Assembly (NCBI GenBank): GCA_963701375.1
Contig: CAVOZT010000003.1
Coordinates: 1 to 64,000 of the forward strand
From: CAVXTF01 sp963701375
Lineage (GTDB): Bacteria > Actinomycetota > Acidimicrobiia > Acidimicrobiales > CAVXTF01
Reading direction: 5' to 3'
Length of the DNA stretch: 64,000 nt
This document shows, in pieces, positions 1 through 8,014 of the stretch (its first letter is position 1; every line of letters begins with the position of its first letter). The notes beneath the pieces are model-generated. The model made no database searches and was not told the origin of the DNA. It saw only the letters and a list, made by a program, of their open reading frames with translations. The position numbers and the translations under genes were made by a program.

Positions 1-177
1 AGTTTTCATCAACTCGTTCGCTCAATTGAGGCCGCGGGCGCTCAACTGGTGATCATCAGCTCGCGCGACCTTCCGCCGGAAGATACGGCCCTCTCAGAGG
101 TACGGAGGACGTTCGCGGGTCCACTCGTGGTGCTCGTGGAAGACGAGGGCAGGGCGATCCCGACCGTCCGGCTGTAA
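1..177 (+). CDS. C-terminal end of an unrecognised gene, probably truncated at a junction near 150
   Basis: An open frame runs in from the window edge and stops with TAA at 175-177 (58 residues visible). The visible part has alternating hydrophobic stretches (for example QLVIISSRD and GPLVVLVEDEG), which suggest an alpha/beta domain, but I do not recognise a family. Minus-strand homology to an O-antigen ligase starts at about position 150, so the last few codons of this frame probably lie in foreign DNA and the natural C-terminus may be missing. Function not assigned. Confidence 0.4.
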   Translation, partial: SFHQLVRSIEAAGAQLVIISSRDLPPEDTALSEVRRTFAGPLVVLVEDEGRAIPTVRL

Positions 178-328
178 TTGCCGGCCGGCACCGACTCGTA
201 CCAGAGTGCGTCTGGTTTCAGGAGGCAAGGCAAACGTAAACCAGCAGCCCGGCATACGGGTAGAACAGCGACGCCACCACGCCGCCAAACGTCATCACGT
301 AGGTAATCAGCAGTCCCGGGTCCACGTC
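150..328 (-). pseudogene. 5' fragment of an O-antigen ligase/polymerase-like gene
   Basis: Directly after the ABC permease on the minus strand the translation reads GLLITYVMTFGGVVASLF, then in another frame LKPDALWYESVPAGNYSR. Both resemble the N-terminus of Wzy-type O-antigen ligases of exosortase-linked polysaccharide loci, which begin with an LLITY...GG membrane segment followed by a KPxxxW...VPAGNYSR loop. The two pieces are in different frames (break near 220-230), and the match ends abruptly at about 150. Only about the first 60 residues remain, so it cannot be functional. The family assignment rests on recalled consensus. Confidence 0.5.
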
Positions 329-1134
329 AATAATGTCCGCGAATGCTCGTTCGACCCGGCGGAAGTAGAGGAAGCTGGAAAGCAGCAGCAGGAAGCTGAT
401 GGCGCCGGAGATGCCCAGGGAATAGAGGTCTACCCGCTGTCCGAGAACGGAGGCCCTAAAGCTGGCGATGAGACCATTGATCGGATTCAACGCCAGCCAG
501 GGAAGCAGCCGGGGGAGACGATCTGACCCTGTTTGTAGATGGCCGGCGTGGCGAACATCCACAACTGAACCATGAATGGGATTACATGACGGAAGTCCCG
601 GTAGGCAACCGTCAATGCCGCAGCCAGGCTCCCACGCCCAGCGCCGCTGCGATAAGCCCAAGCAATGGCAGCGTCGCGAAGACGCAATGCCAGCCCGGCA
701 CGACCCGGTAGTACAACATCAGGATTGCGAGCATTCCGAGGGCCACGAGGAAATCGACCATCGTGGCGGCAACGGCGCCGATCGGGATGATCATCCGTGG
801 AAAATAAACCTTGGTCACCAGATTCTGATTGACGACCACGCTTTGAGCGGCAGTGCTGACGGCGTTGGCGAAAAATGTCCATGGCAACATCGCCGCGAAA
901 ACAAACAGGGGGTAGGCATATTGATCGCGGCGCAGTTCCAGCCGGTGGGCCCAGAAACAAGGTGAAGACAACCATCGTCGCGAAAGGCTGCAAAACGGCC
1001 CACGTGGCCCCAAGCACGGTTTGCTCGGCAGCGCACTCTTCACGTCGCGCCATGCCAGGAAGTAAAGCAGCTCGCGATACGCCCGACAATTCTGTCAGGT
1101 CGAGCAAACGCCAACCTGGACGATGCTCAACCAC
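329..1134 (-). pseudogene. ABC-2 type polysaccharide/polyol export permease, multiply frameshifted
   Basis: Pieces of one ABC-2 (Wzm-like) permease occur in order on the minus strand but in three frames. First comes EQTVLGATWAVLQPFATMVV, then YPLFVFAAMLPWTFFANAVS with QNLVTKVYFPRMIIPIGAV, then AYRDFRHVIPFMVQLWMFAT, then NPINGLIASFRASVLG and the terminal RVERAFADII. This is the standard order and spacing for a ~270-residue export permease of capsule or exopolysaccharide systems. At least three frame changes are needed (near 930, 640 and 520), so it is broken as written. It lies between a glycosyltransferase remnant and an O-antigen ligase remnant, as in an intact polysaccharide locus. Confidence 0.8.
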
Positions 1135-1209
1135 GATGACCGGCCCGTTGTCTCGCCAACGTCCTCCGCAACGGAGGCAGATGGCGGTGAGCAGCCGTCG
1201 TGGAGTATT

Positions 1210-2205
1210 TCAGCAGTAAGACTCACACCCTGCTCCGTGAAATGCTGGCAGGCGAAGACCCAGAATCGATTCGAAAGGCTCCAGGCAACGATTCCAGCAA
1301 TGATGCTCTTCAACGAATTGGCGTCCCGCCTCGCCGAGCCGCTCTCGCAGTGCCGCGTCGTCAAAAAGCTGTTGGACCGCCGCGATCCATTCGCTCTCGT
1401 TGGCAGCAACGAGTACATGCAAGCCGGGATCAGCTTCAGCCCCGCCAGTGCCTGGGGCGAAGCAACAACAGCTTTGCCCATCGCCATCGCTTCCAAAACC
1501 TTGTTCTGCACGCCGTGGCGCGATTCGAAGCGGTACAACCGCAACAGCACTTTGCGCCAGATAAGGGCGAACGTCAGGAACTGGCCCCACGATTTCGACT
1601 CCGGCAATCTTTGAAAGGCGACGGACAGCTCGAACTGGCCTCCGCCCCACCACGGAGATCCTGCTCTTGTTTGCGAACGGGTGGATTCGCGGCCAGACCT
1701 GCTGGCAAAACCAACAGGCCGCATCCACGTTCGGGCGATAGTCCAGCGCGCCTACAAAAACACAGTTTCTGTTGGCGACCGCCGGAGCTGGCGTGAAATA
1801 CTCGAGGTTAACACCGTTCGGAATCATCTCGACAGTCCCAAGTAACAAAACCGGCGAAACAGTTTCACCTCGGACTCGCTGACCAAGGTTATCGCTCGCC
1901 CCCAGCGGGACGGTTCCTGCTCCAGCCGGCACAACGCGTGCCTTCGGTTGTGTAAAGCCACGATCGCGGGCCTCTTGTCGTGGCTGCGTAGTCGAACCAT
2001 TTCTGGCTGTCTATATCCGCCAGATCCACCCGCCGGCACATCTTTGAGTTCCGGCAAACGCAGATACGGTGCAATGCTCGAAGCCGATGCAATGGCAAAT
2101 TGAAATGACGTGGCGGCGGCCCATTCGCGCGAAGCTTCTGACGAAACTCCGACGATTCGAACACTCCCTCGCTCACCGTGCGTCCGCGAGCGAAGGAGGC
2201 CATCG
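1210..2205 (-). pseudogene. Glycosyltransferase of the PEP-CTERM/exosortase-associated sugar transferase type, 5'-truncated and frameshifted
   Basis: Minus-strand pieces give a family 4-like glycosyltransferase. The N-terminal half contains APYLRLPEL, then DIDSQKWFDYAA and TLVSESEVKLFRRFC. The C-terminal half contains MIPNGVNLEYFTP, VFVGALDYRPNVDAACWF, GVQNKVLEAMAMGKAVVASP and the tail ALRERLGEAGRQFVEEHHCW. These match the TIGR03087-type sugar transferases of exosortase loci. The frame changes near 2000-2030, 1850 and 1480-1510. Homology stops near 2205 without the first ~90 residues, exactly where ribokinase homology starts on the other strand. It is not functional as written. Confidence 0.8.
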
Positions 2206-2207
2206 CC

Positions 2208-3127
2208 CCTCGGCGACGATCCCGCAGGGATCCGCATGGTGGAAGACCTGCGCAGCCGCGGGGTGAGCACCGAGATGGTGCGAACTGCGGACGGCGTCAG
2301 CACCGGTGCCGCTTACATCACCGTCACTCCCAATGGGGAGAACACCATCGTGCTGGATCCGGGGGGCTAACGCGCTCATGGACAGCGCGGCCGTCGAGGA
2401 GGCTTGGCCAGCCTTGCCGACCGCGAGCGTCCTGCTGTCTTTGCTGGAGATCCCGCTCGGCGCCGTGGTCGCCGCCGTCCGGCTCGCGGCCGAGACGGGG
2501 ACACGGCCGGTCGTGACACTTGCGCCCGTGCAGCCGGTGCCAGCTGAGCTGCTCAGTCAGATCGTTGACGCAGTCGGAGCCCAAGTGCCCGTCGTCGCGG
2601 CCGGCGGCATCTTCGACGGCCGCGGGCTTGCGGCGGCCCTCGCCCTCGGCGCCGACGGGGTCTGGATCGGCACACGATTCATCGCCACCCCCGAAGCGCG
2701 GTCCGTGTCGGGTTACAAGGACGCTCTCATATCGTCTCGCGAGGACGGCACGACCATAAGCCGGGCCTACTCGGGAAAGACGATGCGGGTCGTTCGGAAC
2801 CAATACACCCAGTACTTCGACGAGCACCCAACGGAGCTGGCCGCTTTCCCTCAGCAGTTGGGTCGCTCCATCCAGGACGGAGCCTTTCATCTCGGTGCCG
2901 ACATCGAGGCCACCGGCGTCGACCCGGACCGCGAGTGCTTTCCTGCAGGTCAGGGAACGGGGGCCATCTCGGAGCTCGTGCCAGCCGGAGAGCTCGTGCA
3001 CCGGATCGTGGCCGAGGCCGAAGACGTGCTCTCGCGCGGTCGGTGCCGACTAGCCGCGATCGTCGACCGCCAGGCGCGCTTGATTGCTCACGGTCTGTCA
3101 TTTGCCAGTAGCCAACGGCTAGCCTGA
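2208..3127 (+). pseudogene. Chimera: ribokinase middle fragment joined to the C-terminal half of a nitronate monooxygenase
   Basis: From about 2208 the frame reads GDDPAGIRMVEDLRSRGVST and AYITVTPNGENTIVLDPG, typical of residues ~45-105 of a PfkB-family ribokinase. A run of six G at 2361-2366 breaks the frame; with five the text continues as DPGANALMDSAAVEEAWPAL. Ribokinase-like sequence runs on to PVVTLAPVQPVPAELLSQ, and from about 2560 it becomes IVDAVGAQVPVVAAGGIFDG and LALGADGVWIGTRF, the FMN/phosphate-binding part of 2-nitropropane dioxygenase-type nitronate monooxygenases. The ribokinase lacks its N-terminus and its C-terminal catalytic GAGD region; the monooxygenase lacks its N-terminal half. 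The 3' part, through the stop at 3127, is intact and abuts the next gene. Confidence 0.75.
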
Positions 3128-3137
3128 CGCAAACGTC

Positions 3138-4205
3138 ATGTCCACGGAACGACTCGCCGAAGCACCGGGCCTCTTGAAGGGACCGGATCCCAGACCTGCT
3201 CCGACCGCGAGCGAGGGGCCGGAACCTGCCGCATTCCCGGGGCTCGCCGAGACGTTCATCCGGCGCCTCGGCGACCGTTACCTGTTCCACAGAAAGGGCC
3301 GGGGCGCGCGCCGAGCCGTGCGGATGGTCCCGGCAAGTTTCACGACCGACGGACGCCGTCTTCGCTATTCGGTCTCCGACAACGTCGGAGCGCATGGTCC
3401 CGAAGGCCCGGACAGCCCGCCGATCTGGGCAGTGAACATCCACGGGTATTTCGCCGGCGGGACGATGTACTGGCGAGAGAGCGCGAACCTCGCCGAGATG
3501 CTCGGTTGGCGCGTCATCAACCCGACCCTTCCTGGATTCGCCGGAAGCGACCCCCTCCCGTGGCAACGTGTGACCATCGGCGAGATCTCCGACCAGGTCA
3601 TCCGCATTCTCGACATTCTCGAAGTTGAGCGTGTGGTCCTTCTCGGGCACTCCATGGGTGGAGCGGTGGCCGTCCGGATCGCCGACGCGCACCCCGATCG
3701 AGTCCTCGGGATCGTCTATCGCGACGGCGCAGCGACCCCGGAATGGAAGAACCGGCATGGAGCCATCGTCTCGCTGCTATCGCCGCTGATGCCGGGGACG
3801 GCGAACCTGATCGACCTCACACTCTCGGTCATGATCGACTCTCCGGACCTCCTTATCGGCCGACGGCTTTCGTTGACGATGAGGGGGATTTGGCCCGACG
3901 CGCAGCAGAACCTGAGAGCGTTCTACAAGATCATGCCCGTCGGTTCGATGCTGATGTCCCTCGACATGCGCGACGAAGTTGCTCGCCTTCGCGACAACGA
4001 CATCCCTATTCTCGCGGAGTGGGGTTGCTTCGACCGTGTCGTCACCGTGCGGACGGCTCATGAATTCTGCGAGCTGACCGGGACCCGGGTCGTATGGATT
4101 CCTGGAGGGCACTCCTGGATGCTCCCTAGGCCGAGCGGCCAAGCCGCCATCTTGCGGCACCTGGCTGCCGGGCAGAACTTCGTCGATCAAGTGGCCGACC
4201 GTTGA
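3138..4205 (+). CDS. Alpha/beta-fold hydrolase
   Basis: A 355-residue alpha/beta hydrolase. The first ~80 residues are a variable N-terminal extension. The core follows: an oxyanion-region segment (AVNIHGYFAGG), TLPGFAGSDPLP, and the nucleophile elbow LLGHSMGGAVA near residue 175. A likely acid is in AEWGCFDRVV near residue 295, and the catalytic His is in PGGHSWML near residue 325. The Ser-Asp-His set is complete, so it should be active on an ester, epoxide or lipid-like substrate, but the substrate cannot be read from sequence. It starts 10 bases after the preceding chimera ends. Downstream genes are acyl-CoA enzymes, which makes a lipid or steroid catabolism role plausible (inference). Confidence 0.85.
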   Translation: MSTERLAEAPGLLKGPDPRPAPTASEGPEPAAFPGLAETFIRRLGDRYLFHRKGRGARRAVRMVPASFTTDGRRLRYSVSDNVGAHGPEGPDSPPIWAVNIHGYFAGGTMYWRESANLAEMLGWRVINPTLPGFAGSDPLPWQRVTIGEISDQVIRILDILEVERVVLLGHSMGGAVAVRIADAHPDRVLGIVYRDGAATPEWKNRHGAIVSLLSPLMPGTANLIDLTLSVMIDSPDLLIGRRLSLTMRGIWPDAQQNLRAFYKIMPVGSMLMSLDMRDEVARLRDNDIPILAEWGCFDRVVTVRTAHEFCELTGTRVVWIPGGHSWMLPRPSGQAAILRHLAAGQNFVDQVADR

Positions 4206-4229
4206 CGTCAACTGACAGACGAGTCTGAC

Positions 4230-4289
4230 GCGTCTGCGTCTGAGGTTGTGACTGCGTCTGCGTCTGAGGTTGTGACTGCGTCTGCGTCT
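4230..4289. repeat. 24-bp tandem repeat, about 2.5 copies
   Basis: Copies at 4230-4253 and 4254-4277 are identical, and a partial third copy runs to about 4289. The unit begins GCGTCTGCGTCTGAGG. It lies 25 bases after the hydrolase stop codon, in a non-coding gap, and is still in frame with the hydrolase if its stop were read through. Confidence 0.85.
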
Positions 4290-4394
4290 TCCGTTGCGGC
4301 CTCGGTTGGTGCTGCGGTAGTAGAACCCATCGATATCTTCCGTCGCACGAACCCCGCCTGACGGCACGGCCACTTCGCGCGAGGCTCTCGCGAC

Positions 4395-4853
4395 ATGGGA
4401 AGCCAAACCTTCAACGTGACGACGGTCGCGGCGAGCTCCTCGGGAGAGGGTTTGGGCCCTTGTCTCCGACGGCGCAGGCTGGAAGAACTGGGCGGGCGTG
4501 ATGACGTCATCACTCGAACGTGAGGGAGACCCTCCCCCGACGGTGTCGGTGCAATAAGAAAGCTTGGACCGCGTCCGTTCGGCAGTCGCGAGGAGGTGGT
4601 CGTGTGGGAGCCACCTTCGCATCTCGGCTACGTGATCTTGAGCGGCATGCCTGTGCGGAACTACCGAGCCGACATCCATTTGAATGAGGAAACCGGGGCG
4701 GACGGAAGCGATGTGACGACCGTCATCGAGTGGTCGGCCTCGTTCGACCCCAAGATTCCCGGGACTGGCGCACTTCTGAGGACAGGCCTCGGAGCGATAA
4801 TCGGCCGGTTCGCCAAGCGCGCCGCGTGGTACGCAGCGAAGAACCCTCGGTAG
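4395..4853 (+). CDS. SRPBCC (START/polyketide-cyclase fold) protein, read through two compensating frameshifts
   Basis: From ATG 4395 the frame gives GSQTFNVTTVAASS. Dropping one base near 4440 gives RERVWALVSDGAGWKNWAGV and TSSLEREGDPPP. Restoring one C in the C-run at 4532-4540 gives DGVGAIRKLGPRPFGSREEV, then VVWEPPSHLGYVILSGMPVR, ending KRAAWYAAKNPR at TAG 4853. The reassembled ~152-residue protein has full SRPBCC length, with the typical W-x-x-W, DGVGAIR and EPP...Y signatures. The family binds hydrophobic ligands in a deep cavity; the ligand here is unknown. One base gained and one lost leaves the overall length a multiple of three. I judge this an intact gene with sequence errors rather than a remnant. 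Confidence 0.65.
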
Positions 4854-4951
4854 CTGCTCCCGGGCTCCGCTGTTCCCGTGCTCCCGTAAGCTCTGCTGCG
4901 CTGGCGCTCGTGGTGGCGCTCGCGCTGGCGGGCCGGGCCATTGGAGGAACC

Positions 4952-6206
4952 ATGCGTTGGGAGATCGAGGACACGCCCGAGCAGGCCGAATTCCGAGCTG
5001 AGTTTCGGACATGGCTCCAAGAAGAGTTGGCATCTGGCTGGATGCAGGCGATCGACTCCGGCGACGACGAAGGTTTCGAGCAGATCCGTGCCGATAGCGG
5101 GTTCAACCCCCTCAGTTGGACTCGCAAGATAGGAAGCAGTCGCTTCGCTGCGCCTCTTTGGCCGAAGGACTACGGAGGCTTGTCGGGCGAGCCTTGGATG
5201 GTGCGAGTGATCCGCTCCGAGCTCGTGCACTACAGGCTTCCGACAGTTTCGATCAATCTCCTCGGCGTAGGCCTTGCCGGGCCTACCATCATCGAGCACG
5301 GCACCGAGGCACAAAAAGAGCGATACCTGAGGAAGATCCTCTCGGGAGAAGAGATCTGGTGCCAGCTCTTCAGCGAGCCGGGCTCCGGTTCTGATCTCGC
5401 TTCCCTCTCAACCGCGTGCCGTGCGCGACGGTGATGAATGGATCGTCAACGGGCAGAAGGTCTGGACCTCGATCGCGCAGTTCTCCGCCTTCGGAATGCT
5501 TCTCACGCGAAGCGACCCCGACGTGCCGAAACACGAGGGGCTCACATATTTCATCCTCGACATGAAGGCACCGGGCGTGGATATCCGGCCGCTTAGGCAG
5601 ATGACGGGATCGTCGGAATTCAACGAGGTGTTCCTGAGCGATGTGCGCGTCCCTGATGTCAATCGCGTCGGTGACGTAGGTGACGGCTGGCGGTGTGCGC
5701 GGACGACTCTGATGAACGAGAGGGTCACACTCTCCGGCGTCACCATCGACCCCGTCTCGCTTGGCGGCGGTACGCGTCGAGATCCGTGGCAGACATTGCT
5801 CGAGAGCGTGCCCGACCGCTCCGACCCGACCACCCGGCAGAAGCTTGCGCAGCTCTACATAGAGGCAGAGGTCAAGGAAATGACTGCCTTCAGGGCGAGC
5901 GCAGCGCGCCAAAGAGGTGCCCAACCCGGTCCGGAAGGCGCAGTCAACAAGGTCTTCAACGCAGAGCTCAATCAGAGACGGACCGATTTCGCCCTGAGCA
6001 CGAGGGGTCTGGCCGGGATCGCTTGGCAGGAGGGCGACAGTCTTGCCGAAGGCCGCCAGTACTCGTTCCTGAGGGCGCGGGCCAACACCATCGAGGGTGG
6101 GACATCCGAGGTGCTTCGCAACCAGACCGGCGAGCGGATTCTCGGCTTGCCGCGTGACATCGAGGTTGACAAGGGCGTCGCCTGGGCCGAGTCCCGACGC
6201 AACTGA
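4952..6206 (+). CDS. Acyl-CoA dehydrogenase (FadE-like), one +1 frameshift near 5411
   Basis: The start is ATG 4952, with GGAGG at 4943-4947. The N-terminal helical domain includes APLWPKDYGGLSGEP, and the middle domain includes WCQLFSEPGSGSDLASL. The frame then breaks at ACCGCGTGCC (5411-5420) and resumes as VRDGDEWIVNGQKVWTS, continuing to the FAD/acyl-binding C-terminal motif ANTIEGGTSEVLRNQTGERI. Span 4952-6206 is 1255 bases, one more than a multiple of three, so removing one base restores ~417 residues. The family oxidises acyl-CoA to enoyl-CoA and passes electrons to ETF. Upstream SRPBCC and downstream thiolase-like and hydratase genes fit a beta-oxidation-type role. The catalytic base cannot be assigned with confidence. 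Confidence 0.85.
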
Positions 6207-6278
6207 ATCTGAGTCTTGCCGCGGGCGAAGAGGCGTGTTCACAGGGCGCGTTGTTCACAGGACAGCGCTTCGATACAA

Positions 6279-6365
6279 AAATCGCGAATAAGGGAACACT
6301 GGAGTTTACTTAGATCAAAAGTAATCGAGAACTTGTATACGTTGGTGTTCCCTTATCCGCGATTT
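6279..6365. repeat. 21-bp near-perfect inverted repeat flanking a 45-bp AT-rich core
   Basis: The arms are at 6279-6299 and 6345-6365 and match at 20 of 21 positions (the right arm has C where the complement of the left arm would give T, in CTTATCCGCG). The core between them is AT-rich relative to the flanks. The element sits in the gap between two convergent genes. The loop is too long for a normal intrinsic terminator; a minimal transposon-like remnant or a protein-binding palindrome are alternatives. Confidence 0.8.
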
Positions 6366-6415
6366 ATGGCCGGCGGGTCCGTAAGGCGTAACAGGTCCGC
6401 GTTGCGCGTTCCGCA

Positions 6416-7969
6416 CTAGGCCGGATTCAGCACCGTACGATCCCCGGCTCGAAGGCGCTCGATCAAGCTTCGGTAGGCACCGGCCGCATCTCGTCCCATC
6501 GAGTCCGTGTCGAGCACCCGATTGTTTCGCTCGCGATCCACCCCGTGGATGCCGAAACGGGGCTCGTAACTCCCCCACTCGTAATTGTCGACGAGCGACC
6601 AGTGAAGGTAGGCGCCAACAGGCAAACCGAGGTCGACGGCGTCCACCACTGCCCTCAGGTTCTCGCGCAAGAATTTCGGCCGGTCCCAGCCATCGATGCG
6701 GTCGAAGCTTCGGCCTCTGCGAACGCGATTGCACATCCCGTTCTCGACGATCCAAAGCTCGAGCGGGCTTGCCCGGTTGTTCGAGGCCTCGGCCGAAAGC
6801 TCCGCGTTTGCACGTACGTAGGTGCAGAGGCCGCCCGGATCCACCTTTTCGTCCCAGAGTTCGCCGCCGGGTGCCATCGAACGTCCACCTGCAGTCGAGT
6901 GTCCGGGAAGCGTCACGTGGTTTGAGGCGACCGGGTCGTAGAAATCGATCGCTAGCGCGTCGAGAGTCAGGGAATGAGGGCTTCCGTAGATGGCGTCGAT
7001 GGCGGGTGCGAGAGCCGATTCTTGGGCGACGGTGTGCGAGGTCTTTCGAAGACGACCGGAAGCGAAATTCGTGCGAGCGATCGGTGATGCTGCGGCCGAT
7101 GCTCTTCGGAGCAGTCGCTCTACGGTTGACGGCGGATCTATCGCCTCGTACCAAGTGCGGCGGCGTTCGATCAACCAGTCCTCGAGGTCTGCTCGAGCAA
7201 CACCAGAACCTCGGGCCAGGAGAAGGTTGACGAACATCCGGTCGTACTCGTAGATGCTCGTTGCCGAATTATTCGTCGTTACGAACGCGTCCGGCATCCG
7301 CGCGTGAATCTCGTCATATCCCTTTACGTGTGCAGCGAGCAGATGCGCCGTCGCCGAGTGGAAATCCCCCAACGCCATCTTCCTACCGGGCGGATAGATG
7401 CCGAGCACGTAGTTCGCGAACGAGAGAATGTTCAACTCGTTGAGAGTTATCCAGTGACGGCACCGAGGACCCAGGCGGTCGATCACGAGAGAGACCCAGG
7501 CTGCAAACATCCCCGGTGACTCCGAGGACAGCCAGAAATCGTCGCCGAGCCACGCTGGATGCGTGAAATGGTGCAAGGTCAGAAGAGGCTCCATGTGCCT
7601 GTCGGCGCACGCTTGAAGAATCGCCTCGTACCTGTCGAGCGCAGCCGAGTCGATCTGACCTGCTTTCGGCTCCACACGGGCCCACTCGATCCCCAACCTG
7701 AAGACGTCGCATCCCATCGCCGCGGCTCGGTCGAGATGCTCCTCGTAGCGGTCCCAGAAGCCGACCGCACTCCCGGATGGCTCCACGAGACCGGCGCGCT
7801 CCCACCAGACCCAGTTGTTCGACGGCTCGCCGGGCCCGTTGACTCCGCCCTCGACCTGGAATGCGGCGGTCGCTACCCCGAACCTGAAACCGTCTGGAAG
7901 CACGGTGCCACTGCTGCTCTCGGCGGCCAAGTGCTTGGCTGACACATGACGAGCATTGCACGGACACAA
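6416..7969 (-). CDS. Glycoside hydrolase family 1 (beta-glucosidase-like)
   Basis: A 517-residue protein. The GH1 entry motif LPDGFRFGVATAAFQVEGG is at ~24-42, LTLHHFTHPAWL at ~130-141, the acid/base segment WITLNELN with Glu178, and the nucleophile segment LWIVENGM near residue 420. The C-terminal GH1 signature HWSLVDNYEWGSYEPRFGI follows. The usual TxNEP has Leu in place of Pro (NEL), but both catalytic Glu are present, so retaining beta-glycosidase activity is expected; the sugar cannot be told. It lacks an obvious signal peptide, so it is probably cytoplasmic. It is divergent from the thiolase-like gene at 8015, with 45 bases between. Confidence 0.9.
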   Translation of the reverse strand: MCPCNARHVSAKHLAAESSSGTVLPDGFRFGVATAAFQVEGGVNGPGEPSNNWVWWERAGLVEPSGSAVGFWDRYEEHLDRAAAMGCDVFRLGIEWARVEPKAGQIDSAALDRYEAILQACADRHMEPLLTLHHFTHPAWLGDDFWLSSESPGMFAAWVSLVIDRLGPRCRHWITLNELNILSFANYVLGIYPPGRKMALGDFHSATAHLLAAHVKGYDEIHARMPDAFVTTNNSATSIYEYDRMFVNLLLARGSGVARADLEDWLIERRRTWYEAIDPPSTVERLLRRASAAASPIARTNFASGRLRKTSHTVAQESALAPAIDAIYGSPHSLTLDALAIDFYDPVASNHVTLPGHSTAGGRSMAPGGELWDEKVDPGGLCTYVRANAELSAEASNNRASPLELWIVENGMCNRVRRGRSFDRIDGWDRPKFLRENLRAVVDAVDLGLPVGAYLHWSLVDNYEWGSYEPRFGIHGVDRERNNRVLDTDSMGRDAAGAYRSLIERLRAGDRTVLNPA

Positions 7970-8014
7970 CGGTCGGCAGAGGGGCGGTCTTGACGACGCA
8001 TACGATCAGCCGCC

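Noticed and set aside
4208..4513. Minus-strand open frame with DADAVTTS repeats
   Set aside because: The repeat comes from the 24-bp tandem repeat; the rest overlaps the first half of the SRPBCC gene on the other strand, which has clear family motifs.
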